Assembly: GCF_020179755.1 (NCBI RefSeq)
Contig: NZ_JAIUCY010000001.1
Location: 372,001-436,000, forward strand
Source of the DNA: Herbaspirillum sp. alder98
GTDB lineage: Bacteria; Pseudomonadota; Gammaproteobacteria; Burkholderiales; Burkholderiaceae_D
Reading direction: 5' to 3'
DNA length: 64,000 nucleotides
The translations under genes and the position numbers were made by a program. A model generated the notes under the pieces. The model had not been told where the DNA came from. It searched no databases and worked only from the letters and a program-made list of their open reading frames with translations. Every line of letters begins with the position of its first letter. Positions within the stretch are counted from its first letter, which is position 1. Of the stretch, positions 43,230 through 51,795 are shown in pieces.

Positions 43230-43546
43230 TTTTCACCCCGAAGCGTCAGGGAAGGGATAAAAAGTGCATCAATGATCCAAAAAATCCAGTAAGGGAAGAT
43301 CGCCCACTTATTACCGAATTGATAATAGGAAAAAAGAGCTATTGCTGCACACAAAGGGAATAACGCCCAGCCGGGCCCCCATTCGTCGAAGACTCTCTTG
43401 AGACACCATCGATGCTGGCCAAACGGCGCAACAATACCGGTTAATAACCAAAAATACGCCCACAGCTTGAAGGTTATGGTTTCAAACCTATGGCTGTTCC
43501 AAGCACTGCGAATATCCAGACAAAGAAGGCGATAAAAACGCATCAT
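43226..43546 (-). CDS. Small membrane protein upstream of DotA/TraY
   Basis: This 106-residue protein starts at the ATG overlapping the preceding stop (ATGA) and itself overlaps the DotA/TraY start by 4 bases. It has two or three hydrophobic segments (LWAYFWLLTGIVAPF, ALFPLCAAIALFSYYQF, WAIFPYWIFWIIDALFI). Overlapping junctions on both sides make it part of the same conjugation operon. Its identity in the I-type family (for example a TraX- or TrbA-neighbour protein) is unclear. Confidence 0.7.
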   Translation of the reverse strand: MMRFYRLLCLDIRSAWNSHRFETITFKLWAYFWLLTGIVAPFGQHRWCLKRVFDEWGPGWALFPLCAAIALFSYYQFGNKWAIFPYWIFWIIDALFIPSLTLRGEK

Positions 43547-43827
43547 TTCGTGCTCATCCCCATAGCGGTTCTGTTTAGAGGTGCAGGAAGGGGCGGCGGT
43601 GTGTTTTCGCGAATCCATTGAATGCACCAGCGTTCTGTTTCTTTCAATTTTTGTTCGGCACACACGTTATTTGGAAGGCATGAGGGCGCCTCTCGTGCAG
43701 CCTTCTCGCACTCCAACTGTGCTTGGGATACGTTTTTTTTCCCAGGAACTTGCGCGTTTGCCGGGCTGACCTCTACTGCGAGGAATAAGCATGCGGTGAA
43801 TCCGAGGATAGCTTTTTTAAATTTCAT
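43543..43827 (-). CDS. Small exported protein of the DotA/TraY operon
   Basis: This 94-residue protein has a signal peptide (MKFKKAILGFTACLFLAVEVSPANAQ) and four Cys in the mature part (LECEKAAREAPSCLPNNVCAEQKLKETERWCIQW), probably two disulfides. It overlaps the next gene by 4 bases and begins 17 bases after the HTH gene. Likely a periplasmic component or pilot of the former transfer apparatus; the family is unknown. Confidence 0.7.
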   Translation of the reverse strand: MKFKKAILGFTACLFLAVEVSPANAQVPGKKNVSQAQLECEKAAREAPSCLPNNVCAEQKLKETERWCIQWIRENTPPPLPAPLNRTAMGMSTK

Positions 43828-43844
43828 CAGAAAATGACAGAGAA

Positions 43845-44150
43845 TCAGGTTGTAGTTTTTCGAGGACGACCGATCCGCTTGGAGATCGTCGAGGTCTCGA
43901 CCAGGTCACTGAGTGTTCTCTGTTCACGAGCGGCAGTAAGCCCTTCGAACCACTGGCGAATATCCTTGGCGTACCAGCAATCACGCTTCTTCCCAGGGAA
44001 GGCGATGTGTGGGAGTTGCCCTCTATATTTCATTTGCGTCAGTGCGCCGACTGTGGTGGCTAGGAGCTCGGCAAACTCCCGCTTTGACACAATGGCGTGA
44101 TCCGCCATTCGTGCGAAGGTAATGCGAAAATCCTGCTCGACCCTACTCAT
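43845..44150 (-). CDS. Helix-turn-helix (excisionase/AlpA-like) DNA-binding protein
   Basis: This 101-residue protein has a winged helix-turn-helix of the MerR-like excisionase type (IVSKREFAELLATTVGALTQMKYRGQLPHIAFPGKKRDCWYAKDIRQWFEGL), then a basic tail (SKRIGRPRKTTT). The ATG at 44150 has AAGGAG upstream. It heads the DotA/TraY operon and might regulate it or help excise the island. The AlpA-like Xis group is the closest comparison. Confidence 0.75.
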   Translation of the reverse strand: MSRVEQDFRITFARMADHAIVSKREFAELLATTVGALTQMKYRGQLPHIAFPGKKRDCWYAKDIRQWFEGLTAAREQRTLSDLVETSTISKRIGRPRKTTT

Positions 44151-44266
44151 AATTTCTCCTTGCTATTCAAAATTAATTACTGGTGACGCCCTGTAATCGC
44201 TTGAGATCATCAAAGGAGAAAGTTAAGATCAATACGCGCAGATGAACATGGCCAGTTTTTTAACTC

Positions 44267-45049
44267 ATGAAAAAGCAGACGATGAAAAAGTACAAGCCCC
44301 GGCGGCTGAGCTTAGCGTTGCGACAATTTGCGGCGATGCTGATCGAGGAAGCGCATGAAATCTCAGGGCTGAGTTACGAAGCGTTAGATGAGCAATTTGG
44401 TTTCTCTGCGGGACTTTGTTTGCGATACCGAACGAAAAAAAGAGCTCCGCAAGCTGATGAAATACAAAATCTGGAAAATCTAGTCGCGCGTCTTTTGAAG
44501 CGACCGGCGCATGTGGTCCTTATCTACGACAACTCAAAAGTCAATGAGCACGATCTACAGAACGTGGCAATCGAAGCGCCTGATCGCGAGATGAATCTAC
44601 GCGATCGAGATGATCGCTTCTTGCAGCTGGGTTATGAAGACGACTGGCCGACTTACAGGCGCTTGAAATTCGGGCGCGCCATAGGTGGAATAAGAACAAT
44701 AGATCTATATCGTTGGCAATGGGGCTGCCTTTGGGATACGGGCCTACTTCAAGAACCTTGGACTCGAGCTTGCCAAGGCCTTGATGCACACACGCCCATT
44801 GAAGACTTTTTGGAAGGGATGGTCTTAGCCTGGAAAGAGAATAGAAAGGCCGATGACCTGATCGTTTTGACCGGAACCAGGATTTTTGCCGGCTCAAGCA
44901 AGGCCATATTTGACCAGGTACTTTCCGGGCTTAATGAAGACATTATGGGAAGGCTCCGAAATCTGAATTTGCGAGACCTTGAACTAGTTTTCCATCATTT
45001 AAAGAAAGGTGCAGAGATGTCGTTTGCAAGCGGAAAAATTTTAAATTAA
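44267..45049 (+). CDS. 260-residue protein with an N-terminal helix-turn-helix
   Basis: Residues 10-75 resemble a helix-turn-helix (LALRQFAAMLIEEAHEISGLSYEALDEQFGFSAGLCLRYRTKKRAPQADEIQNLENLVARLLKRP). The rest has no recognised domain, ending in a helical region. The start is ambiguous between ATG 44267 and ATG 44282; neither has a strong SD. It is convergent with the OLD gene. Possibly a regulator of island genes. Confidence 0.6.
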   Translation: MKKQTMKKYKPRRLSLALRQFAAMLIEEAHEISGLSYEALDEQFGFSAGLCLRYRTKKRAPQADEIQNLENLVARLLKRPAHVVLIYDNSKVNEHDLQNVAIEAPDREMNLRDRDDRFLQLGYEDDWPTYRRLKFGRAIGGIRTIDLYRWQWGCLWDTGLLQEPWTRACQGLDAHTPIEDFLEGMVLAWKENRKADDLIVLTGTRIFAGSSKAIFDQVLSGLNEDIMGRLRNLNLRDLELVFHHLKKGAEMSFASGKILN

Positions 45050-45192
45050 ACAGCCACATCGCTTTCACACTGCAAGCCGGCGACCGTTCCGATCTTCTAC
45101 TTTCTGCGATTAGGGTCTTGGATGCGAATTCTCATTCCGGCTGAAGCATGCGATCACTGGGGTAATAAAACCCCCCAGAGAGTCACCAAACA

Positions 45193-46986
45193 CTACTTTT
45201 TTGCTGCAATCTTCAAACGATTTTTTAATGCAGCGGAAAGCACTTCGAGTGGCTTTGAAAGATATTCGTGGAAATCCACTCTCTTTTCTTCGAGTTTAAT
45301 CGCTGCAGCATGGGCAACCTTAAGTTTTAGCGCCGCTTCTATGTTTGGTCCCCAATTCTTTCCAGCGGCTTTATAACACTCCGCCACTCTGTCAGACCAG
45401 ACCTTCGCCCCATTCTTTCGTGTAAATTCGGGTTGATTGGCAAGGTCAATGCCACTCTCGAGAAGAACTACTTCGCTATAAGATTCAAGAGGCAACAAGT
45501 CTTCAAATTCAGAAACCGTTCTGCCTGGAATTCGGCAGAGATTGTATTGGCTATCCTTGATTAGCCCCTTCTCACGCGCTAATTCGGCAGCGGCATTACC
45601 CTCTTTGTCGTCGTCCAAGAACACATGTATGCTACATATGGCGTTTTCATATATTGATGCTGAGTACGGAAGTTTACTGGCCCCCCCGATATGCGCGACG
45701 ACCAAACGCCCATCACCAATGGCTTCATGAATCTCAGGCTGGTAATTCTTGAAATACGCATCGAGAACAATCCTATCATCCTCACCTTCAACCAACAGCG
45801 CCAATGATGCATTCACTAGATTATCAGCCGGGACTACCCCCAAAACATTCCTGATATCGGAAATTCTCTTCGCCTGTTTGGCCTGGTTCTTCTCAACGAT
45901 AATGTTGCTACTGACACTATCGCGGTTCACCAGCGACGGACAATGTGTCGTAATTACGATTTGTTTCTCGGAACTGATTTTTTGCAATACGGCTCGCAAG
46001 CTATGTATGGCGCCTGGATGGAGGTGAGACTCAGGTTCCTCAATGGCTAACAACGTAAAAGCTCCTGTTTTTTCATCTACACTTTGGAAAAGGCTAAGCG
46101 CCACCAGACTTTTGATGCCATCACCCTTGTTCCGAATATTTGTCCGAACCCCATCGTCAATCATGATGTTTGGCACATTGCGAATCGCTCGCACTTGACT
46201 ATTGCGTCTCGCGATTACTTCTACTTTTTTTACTTGAGGTAGAAATTGTCCGATTGCTTGAGTCAAATTCTCAGAAAGCTTATTTAACACTTCTTCGTGC
46301 TTGCTAAAAACTAGCTCAAGCGAATTCTGATAGTCCTCGTCATTTTCCAATTTTGCGATTTCACGAGAAATCATGCGCTGGATAATGTCTGATGATTCAT
46401 CCTCAGTTCGGATTGTCGGAATATAGTTAATAACGATAAGACGTCCGATAAATTTCGCGATTTCCTTGCTTTTCTTCTCAAATCCAACTGCCCCTTTTCC
46501 CGGCTTCACCACCTTGAATTCCGGTTCATTGTCTTTGCCGATGGTAATAGAAATGGGCAACTTACCATTGAGGTTAATTCCGATTACTTTACGAAACTCT
46601 TGGACCTCCACGGCTGACAATTCCAGTGTAAGCCTGAACTGAGTGACATATTTGGGTGCAATCTTCGCGGCCTTTGAACTACCCAGTTTTCCAATCTCGA
46701 GTGAATATTTTTTCTGTAGGTGCAACGGAAAATCTCGGCGCCAACTGTAGTGACTCCCAGGCTCCGTGTCGCTCACGTCTACCTCCGCGACGTCCTGAAA
46801 ATCGGAATCCTTCGAACTAGCTCCAGAAGCATGTGACTTGATTAGACCCATCGCCGCGACCAATGCCGACATCAGATTTGATTTGCCTTCATTGTTCTGT
46901 CCAATCAATACGGTAAAGTCCGCTGTTGGTATTTTTGCGCTGGTAATACTACGGAAATTGTCTACCGTGAAATTATCAAGTCTCAT
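45193..46986 (-). CDS. OLD-family ATP-dependent nuclease (ABC ATPase plus TOPRIM)
   Basis: This 597-residue protein has Walker A GQNNEGKS at residues 29-36, an ABC-type ATPase core with the late Walker B LLAIEEPESHLHPGAIHSLR and ITTHCPSLVN, and a C-terminal TOPRIM domain with the acidic motif LLVEGEDDRIVLDAYF and the D-x-D IHVFLDDDKEGNAAAE. The ATG at 46986 has a GGGGAT SD and replaces a 14-residue extension from 47028. No GajB-like helicase is adjacent, so it is a class 1 stand-alone OLD. P2 OLD blocks lambda and damages DNA; a defence role here is inferred. Confidence 0.9.
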   Translation of the reverse strand: MRLDNFTVDNFRSITSAKIPTADFTVLIGQNNEGKSNLMSALVAAMGLIKSHASGASSKDSDFQDVAEVDVSDTEPGSHYSWRRDFPLHLQKKYSLEIGKLGSSKAAKIAPKYVTQFRLTLELSAVEVQEFRKVIGINLNGKLPISITIGKDNEPEFKVVKPGKGAVGFEKKSKEIAKFIGRLIVINYIPTIRTEDESSDIIQRMISREIAKLENDEDYQNSLELVFSKHEEVLNKLSENLTQAIGQFLPQVKKVEVIARRNSQVRAIRNVPNIMIDDGVRTNIRNKGDGIKSLVALSLFQSVDEKTGAFTLLAIEEPESHLHPGAIHSLRAVLQKISSEKQIVITTHCPSLVNRDSVSSNIIVEKNQAKQAKRISDIRNVLGVVPADNLVNASLALLVEGEDDRIVLDAYFKNYQPEIHEAIGDGRLVVAHIGGASKLPYSASIYENAICSIHVFLDDDKEGNAAAELAREKGLIKDSQYNLCRIPGRTVSEFEDLLPLESYSEVVLLESGIDLANQPEFTRKNGAKVWSDRVAECYKAAGKNWGPNIEAALKLKVAHAAAIKLEEKRVDFHEYLSKPLEVLSAALKNRLKIAAKK

Positions 46987-47660
46987 TAAATCCCCACGTT
47001 CGCTTTTTTCTTCGTCTATTCGAAACATTCAGCGATGACCGCATCTGGCAGCTGAATGTATTTCCTCCCCCCAAGGAGAAAAATCTATTTTATCGGCTTG
47101 GATGTACTACCAGTTCACAATTTTCAAGCAATCTTGCCTAGTCGAGAGGATGCGAGACTGGTCCAAGCCAATCCCAGTGTGATGAAAATGCTCCTTACAA
47201 CGGCAAAGAACGTCGAAAAGAAGAAAGACGTAAGAACGGTTGAACCGTGAACGATGGTGCCGGCGAACATAAAAGAACCACGTGGGGATGCACCTCACAT
47301 CTCGCTATACGCAACGTAGGGCAATACAGGGAACCATGCGCCGAATAGCCGAAAAAATCGGGCTATCCGACACAATTCGCAGTTCAGTACAAAAATCAGC
47401 GCAACTGTGGCGATTTTGACCGATTTTTTTATTAAGCTCACGCCCTCTAAGTCCCTGATTTATTTCGCTCTAGGCGTTAGCCTAATTTTGGAGATGTCCA
47501 CTCCACTCGCGCTCTCGGCGGATATTTGTGTCGAAGCAATCTCTTCGCAAAGCATATTGCTTTGGGGGGAAATATCACAAGAAACTTTTAGCATGGAAAC
47601 TTTATATGTATATTTATACAGCATTCCACGCAAACGTTTACTAGAGAAAATCGAGAAAAC
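46987..47660. other. 674-base gap with a weak membrane-like frame
   Basis: On the plus strand a GTG at 47407 opens a 106-residue frame to 47727 with a hydrophobic N-terminus (MAILTDFFIKLTPSKSLIYFALGVSLI). It overlaps the next gene out of frame and has no SD. The start resembles superinfection-exclusion-B-like proteins only loosely. No other feature was found. Confidence 0.3.
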
Positions 47661-48977
47661 ATGTCTTCAAAAAAAGCTCATACAAAAGGTAAATCTGGCA
47701 TTCTGCAAACTTTTCATGGTTGGCTAAAGAGAACGAAAAATCAAAAGGCACCGGAGTTAAAACTTCATTCAGAATTGATCTATCTGGAAGGCTCTCCAAG
47801 CAAAGAAAAGGAAAAGCCGACTGCTCCAAACTTTAAAGCGCTCTATCGCGAATATCTCGCTATCGTAAAAGACACAATGGATGTCGCTTGGAAATTAGCT
47901 CCCATAGCGCTTCTTCCGCCAGGACTTCTCATATGGGTCTATCTGCGTTCCATTCATTGGGAAGGTCTTTTCTTAGACTCAGCAATGACAGTAGCCGGAT
48001 TAGCCTTTCTGTTCCTCGCTGCACTACTCCTCGCTTTTGCAATTCTTCTACAATTCGCGATCCCATCCCTAGCTCTGATAGGAATCGTTTCACTTCACGA
48101 CGCAAAAAAGGTTGTCTCACAAGAAATCGCATCAAGCTTTCGATGGTCAATGCTCGGTTGGATCGTCGCGTTCGTCGTTTCTATGTTTTACGACAAAGGG
48201 CTAGGCATCATCTTGTTGATCGCACTATCAGTTCCCGTGAGTGTCTTTTTCATTCGCAGCCTTCTTAAGTACAAAGAGCTGAAAAAAGATCCGAAGAAGA
48301 TTGGGTTGCATATGGCAAATTTGGTGTGGGTGGCCGGTGCCATGCTGCCGATGATAGCGACCAGCTTTCCTTTGCTAATTGGCTTTGAAGTCGCGAGGAA
48401 AATTCCTGATATTGAGCGCTGGGAATCTCTAGGCGTCATTGTCATTTGTATCATAATTTCCATTGTTAGTTTGCTGCCCGGATTCGTGTATTTGAATTTT
48501 CGGACCACCACAACTGATAGGAAAAGCGCGACAAAGGGAGCTGTGATTACAGGTTTCGGGATGTCATATGTGATTCTGATGGCAGCAGCCTTTTTTGCGC
48601 CAGTATCATCCAAGGTTTTAGGCTTTGCTGGAATTTACAGCAACGAATTACGGACATTTCAGGTTCGCGAACCATCTCTTTCCTCCTCTCTGAAGACAGC
48701 GGGCTTCACACTACAAACTTCAAGTGAAAAAAGCGTGTCTTTAGATCCGCAAAGGCCAGCGGAGCTAACTTTTGTGGACGCCTACGTAAGATATGGTTTT
48801 GGAGGAATTAAGCTTCTGTGCACCAAGCCATTTGATCCTGCTACCGCGACAGCAGAACTCGTAAAAGAAGCACGAAAGGCAAATAAGCCAGATCCCGGAA
48901 TGTTGGGAGGGAAAGGCTGCACTAGCGCGACCAATGCGGAGGTGCGAGAAGTAAAGAAAGAGGACACCACTTCCTGA
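47661..48977 (+). CDS. Large membrane protein of unknown function
   Basis: This 438-residue protein has a hydrophilic N-terminus (about 75 residues, Lys-rich) and about eight transmembrane helices from residue 80 to 330 (APIALLPPGLLIWVYL; TVAGLAFLFLAALLLAFAILLQ; GWIVAFVVSMFY; GLGIILLIALSVPVSVFF; LVWVAGAMLPMIATSFPLLIG; VIVICIIISIVSLLPGFVYL; FGMSYVILMAAAFFAPV). A soluble C-terminal domain with two Cys follows. AT-rich like the rest of the cargo. It is the last gene before attR and reads toward it. No family recognised. Confidence 0.7.
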   Translation: MSSKKAHTKGKSGILQTFHGWLKRTKNQKAPELKLHSELIYLEGSPSKEKEKPTAPNFKALYREYLAIVKDTMDVAWKLAPIALLPPGLLIWVYLRSIHWEGLFLDSAMTVAGLAFLFLAALLLAFAILLQFAIPSLALIGIVSLHDAKKVVSQEIASSFRWSMLGWIVAFVVSMFYDKGLGIILLIALSVPVSVFFIRSLLKYKELKKDPKKIGLHMANLVWVAGAMLPMIATSFPLLIGFEVARKIPDIERWESLGVIVICIIISIVSLLPGFVYLNFRTTTTDRKSATKGAVITGFGMSYVILMAAAFFAPVSSKVLGFAGIYSNELRTFQVREPSLSSSLKTAGFTLQTSSEKSVSLDPQRPAELTFVDAYVRYGFGGIKLLCTKPFDPATATAELVKEARKANKPDPGMLGGKGCTSATNAEVREVKKEDTTS

Positions 48978-49111
48978 TTCAACTGACACCCAGGGTGCCG
49001 GAATTTTGCCGGAACGACTGCGTCATTTTCAGTACACATAAGTAATCACTAGTGATAAAAAACGTTGTAACCACCAGTAATTCTGTGTGATGATAAGCGT
49101 GCTTGATCTGG

Positions 49112-49160
49112 CTCTTAATCCGTAGGTCCACAGTTCGAATCTGTGACGCCCCACCAGAAT
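49112..49160. repeat. attR, right 49-bp repeat
   Basis: Identical to 31040-31088. The last 49 bases before the original downstream flank, carrying the displaced 3' part of tRNA-Lys. Confidence 0.95.
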
Positions 49161-49163
49161 ACA

Positions 49164-49193
49164 AAAGGCCTCCAAGCGATTGGAGGCCTTTTT
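49164..49193 (+). terminator. Original terminator of tRNA-Lys
   Basis: AGGCCTCCAA-GCGA-TTGGAGGCCT is a perfect 10-base stem followed by T5. It lies right after attR and would follow the tRNA if the island left. From here to 49472 no gene was seen. Confidence 0.9.
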
Positions 49194-49472
49194 CGTTATT
49201 CAATTTATTATTTTCTCCGCAATATCCAATTTTGGTGACTATCCCCATATTTGAGGATAGCCCCCGATAGTCTTTTTCCGCCGATGCCTTAATGAAATCT
49301 GCCGAATAGTTCTGCAGATATATGCGCGCAATCACTGCATCTCTGGCATTGAGCCAGCTATCCCATCGTGACAGCAGCAGGAACACTGCATTGTGCTTCT
49401 CATCAATTGAATCGAAAGCAGAACCTCATCCCTTACCGTTTGAAGTTGATGGAGATGCTCGCCACCTTGCGC

Positions 49473-50540
49473 CTATGAAGACATTTCACTCTTTATACGG
49501 CGCGACTTAGGAAAAAACTCCAGCAACGCTTTCAACGCACGCGACAATGGCTTTTCTAGCCAGACGTGTATCTGCCATGCCAGCAGCAATGAAATTCCAA
49601 CAGTCAGCCAGAAGACCGTAACAGAGTCCCAGTACAGCAAAAAACGGTTAGCGATCATGTAACCAAAATACTGGTGGATCAGGTATAGCGGGTAGCTTAT
49701 CGCCCCGAGAGTGGCCCAGTGCTGGCGACCTAAATTCATCGTTTTCCGTAGTGAGATCAGAAGCATGATCAAAAAGAACACGGCCATGCATATAGCCACG
49801 CTTATCGAGCTGAAATCGGTTTTGTAATAGCTAGCCATGGATTGCACAAATTCCATAGCCTTAAGCGTCGACAGAACGAATGAAAGAAGAATGAGCGCAA
49901 ATCGATGCCATGCTGGCCCTTTACTCCACAATTGGTACATGGCTGCACCGGCGATGAAATACCAAGCATATTCGACTACGAATAAATCGTTGAGCGCCCT
50001 TATTGGATGGTGTTCCAAAATCCAGGTGCCCACTGCCCAAACCCAAAGAAATGTCTGCTCGTATCGGATCAGCCGCAAGGCCATGAACAGAAGAACAAGA
50101 AAATAAAATCTGATTTCAATCCATAACGACCAATACACACCATCTATTTGCGGAACCGATGATGAGGATCCCAATGTGATCATATTGACGATGTATTGCC
50201 ACAATGAAACGGGAAATCTGGCACCACCGATTACTAAAGAAGTTAGAAACGTTACCGAACAGCATATCCAAAACGCCGGATACAGGCGGGTAAAACGAGA
50301 AATAAAGAAGCCTCGAACAGAATTGTTAGAGGCGGTCATGAAGATCACAAACCCGCTGATCATGAAGAAAAAATAGACGCCTAAATAGCCGTACTTCGCC
50401 ACTGGCTTAAGAGCCAGATAGTCCATCTGGGTGTAGCCGTCAGCAGCGTGCCCCCTAAACGCAAAATGAAAGAACATTACTGCTACGGCAGCAAGAAACC
50501 TGAGTAGATCGAGCTCGTTTACGCGCTTCTGAAGTGACAT
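49473..50540 (-). CDS. Acyltransferase 3 family membrane protein (OafA/YrhL-like)
   Basis: This 355-residue polytopic protein has the family's N-terminal motif NELDLLRFLAAVAVMFFHFAF, with the His in the predicted first helix region, the R-x-x-R motif FISRFTRLYPAFW, and SLWIEIRFYF in the fourth or fifth helix. Ten hydrophobic segments are visible. It probably adds acetyl or a similar group to a surface polysaccharide or lipid. The composition is AT-rich compared with the flanks, so it may be an older import next to the island. Confidence 0.9.
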   Translation of the reverse strand: MSLQKRVNELDLLRFLAAVAVMFFHFAFRGHAADGYTQMDYLALKPVAKYGYLGVYFFFMISGFVIFMTASNNSVRGFFISRFTRLYPAFWICCSVTFLTSLVIGGARFPVSLWQYIVNMITLGSSSSVPQIDGVYWSLWIEIRFYFLVLLFMALRLIRYEQTFLWVWAVGTWILEHHPIRALNDLFVVEYAWYFIAGAAMYQLWSKGPAWHRFALILLSFVLSTLKAMEFVQSMASYYKTDFSSISVAICMAVFFLIMLLISLRKTMNLGRQHWATLGAISYPLYLIHQYFGYMIANRFLLYWDSVTVFWLTVGISLLLAWQIHVWLEKPLSRALKALLEFFPKSRRIKSEMSS

Positions 50541-50701
50541 GAATTTCCCGGTATTCTTTTGGGCGGCTGCCCATTTTTTACTATGGCTGAATTATAGACT
50601 CCCGAGATCTATCGGTAGTACAGGCTGCATACTCCTGCCGCCCAAACAGCTTCTCTTTTCGGCAAATTTTCGCTGTTGGTCATGTGCCCGCCGCCGACTG
50701 T

Positions 50702-50968
50702 AAAGAAACACCGGAACAAGTCGTGTCGACGAGGCCGATGCAGGTCCAGGTAGCTGGCACCACTTAACTACCGACAAGAGGGAAATTAGTGTATTTGAGT
50801 TTGCGCACGAATATCTGGTCGCGCAAGATCGTTGGGTACCACGTGTACGGTAGTTTGCAGACAGAAGAGGTCAGCCAAGCACTGAACATGGCCTTGCGCG
50901 GTCAGCGTGGAAATGCGCCGGTGGTCCATCATTCGAATAGAGGAATACAGAACGGCCCGACCTATTAA
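50702..50968 (+). pseudogene. Remnant of an IS3-family transposase
   Basis: The frame reads PEQVVSTRPMQVQVAGTT, then a stop at 50765, then LPTRGKLVYLSL, WSRKIVGYHVYGSLQTEEVS and QALNMALRGQRG, finishing HHSNRGIQNGPTY and a stop at 50966. This is the DDE core of an IS3 orfB. The first catalytic Asp (usually VADIT) is replaced and the second (HHSDRG) reads HHSN, and both ends are missing. It is an old, dead insertion sequence. Confidence 0.8.
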
Positions 50969-51006
50969 CAGCTCTGGACAGTGATTGCCTCGGGTTTCCC
51001 TGATGA

Positions 51007-51795
51007 TCAGCTATCGCTGAAGGACGGTTTTCTTTTGCTCAGGAAGGCATCGATGCCTTCGTGCGCATCATTGAAGCCGAATACCGAATGAAAAGCCCTT
51101 CGTTCAAAGAGAACCCCTTCGCTCAATCCAGTCTCGAATGCGCGATTGACCGATTCCTTGATCATCATCAGCACGGGAATCGAGAACGAACCGATTTCCG
51201 CAGCCGCGACCATGGTTTCCCTCAACAAGTCGGCGGCCGGAAATATTCTTGCGACCAGCCCCATTCTCTCTGCTTCTTCTGCCCCGATCATCCGACCCGA
51301 CAAGCACATGTCCATCGCTTTGGCCTTGCCTACGGAACGCGGAAGCCGCTGGGTGCCGCCGGCGCCCGGCAGCAAGCCCAGCTTGACCTCCGGTTGGGAA
51401 AACCTGGCCGTATCGGCCGCGAAGATCATGTCGCACATCATTGCCAATTCACAACCGCCACCCAATGCAAAGCCGGAAACAGCGGCGATGACAGGCTTGC
51501 GACATTGCGCAATGCACTCCCAGTTGCGACTGATCAGTCCGTCTCTATAAGCTTGTGCATGCGTCATCGGTGCCAGCGCAGTGAGATCGGCGCCCGCCGC
51601 AAAGGCTTTCGACGATCCGGTAATCACGATACATCCGACGACGTCCGACACTTCCAGAAACTGCAGGCCGGCCTTCAGGTCGTCAGCCAGTTCATCATTG
51701 ATCGCATTGAGTTGTTCCGGTCGATTCAGGGTGAGCACGCCGACCCGCCCCACGACGTCCAACAGGACCGTCTTGTATGGCTGTGCTGAATTCAT
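51007..51795 (-). CDS. Enoyl-CoA hydratase (crotonase family)
   Basis: This 262-residue crotonase has the oxyanion-hole segments [13 protein letters not shown] and [13 protein letters not shown], and the catalytic Glu region with [14 protein letters not shown], where Glu144-type and Glu164-type positions are filled (P-E-V-K-L-G; P-G-A-G-G-T). It hydrates enoyl-CoA in beta-oxidation. Its ATG overlaps the thiolase stop (ATGA), so both are translationally coupled and part of one catabolic unit. Confidence 0.93.
   Translation of the reverse strand: MNSAQPYKTVLLDVVGRVGVLTLNRPEQLNAINDELADDLKAGLQFLEVSDVVGCIVITGSSKAFAAGADLTALAPMTHAQAYRDGLISRNWECIAQCRKPVIAAVSGFALGGGCELAMMCDMIFAADTARFSQPEVKLGLLPGAGGTQRLPRSVGKAKAMDMCLSGRMIGAEEAERMGLVARIFPAADLLRETMVAAAEIGSFSIPVLMMIKESVNRAFETGLSEGVLFERRAFHSVFGFNDAHEGIDAFLSKRKPSFSDS

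Larger units (their letters stand above)
31040..49160 (+). mobile_element. 18.1-kb genomic island integrated in tRNA-Lys
   Basis: Bounded by 49-base perfect direct repeats (31040-31088 and 49112-49160) from the tRNA anticodon loop to just past the CCA. A tyrosine integrase lies 157 bases inside the left end. The content differs from the flanks: AT-rich genes, plasmid iterons, a conjugation remnant, and possible defence genes. The original tRNA terminator is now beyond the right repeat. No full set of conjugation genes is present, so it probably cannot transfer by itself. Confidence 0.93.

Noticed and set aside
47407-47727. A superinfection-exclusion-B-like protein
   Set aside because: The similarity is limited to a hydrophobic N-terminus, the start is a GTG without SD, and the frame overlaps the next gene out of phase.
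45193-48977. A Gabija system (GajA/GajB)
   Set aside because: Only the OLD-type nuclease is present; no UvrD-like helicase gene follows or precedes it.
50592-50777. A 61-residue minus-strand frame
   Set aside because: It overlaps the IS3-family remnant and has no coding support.
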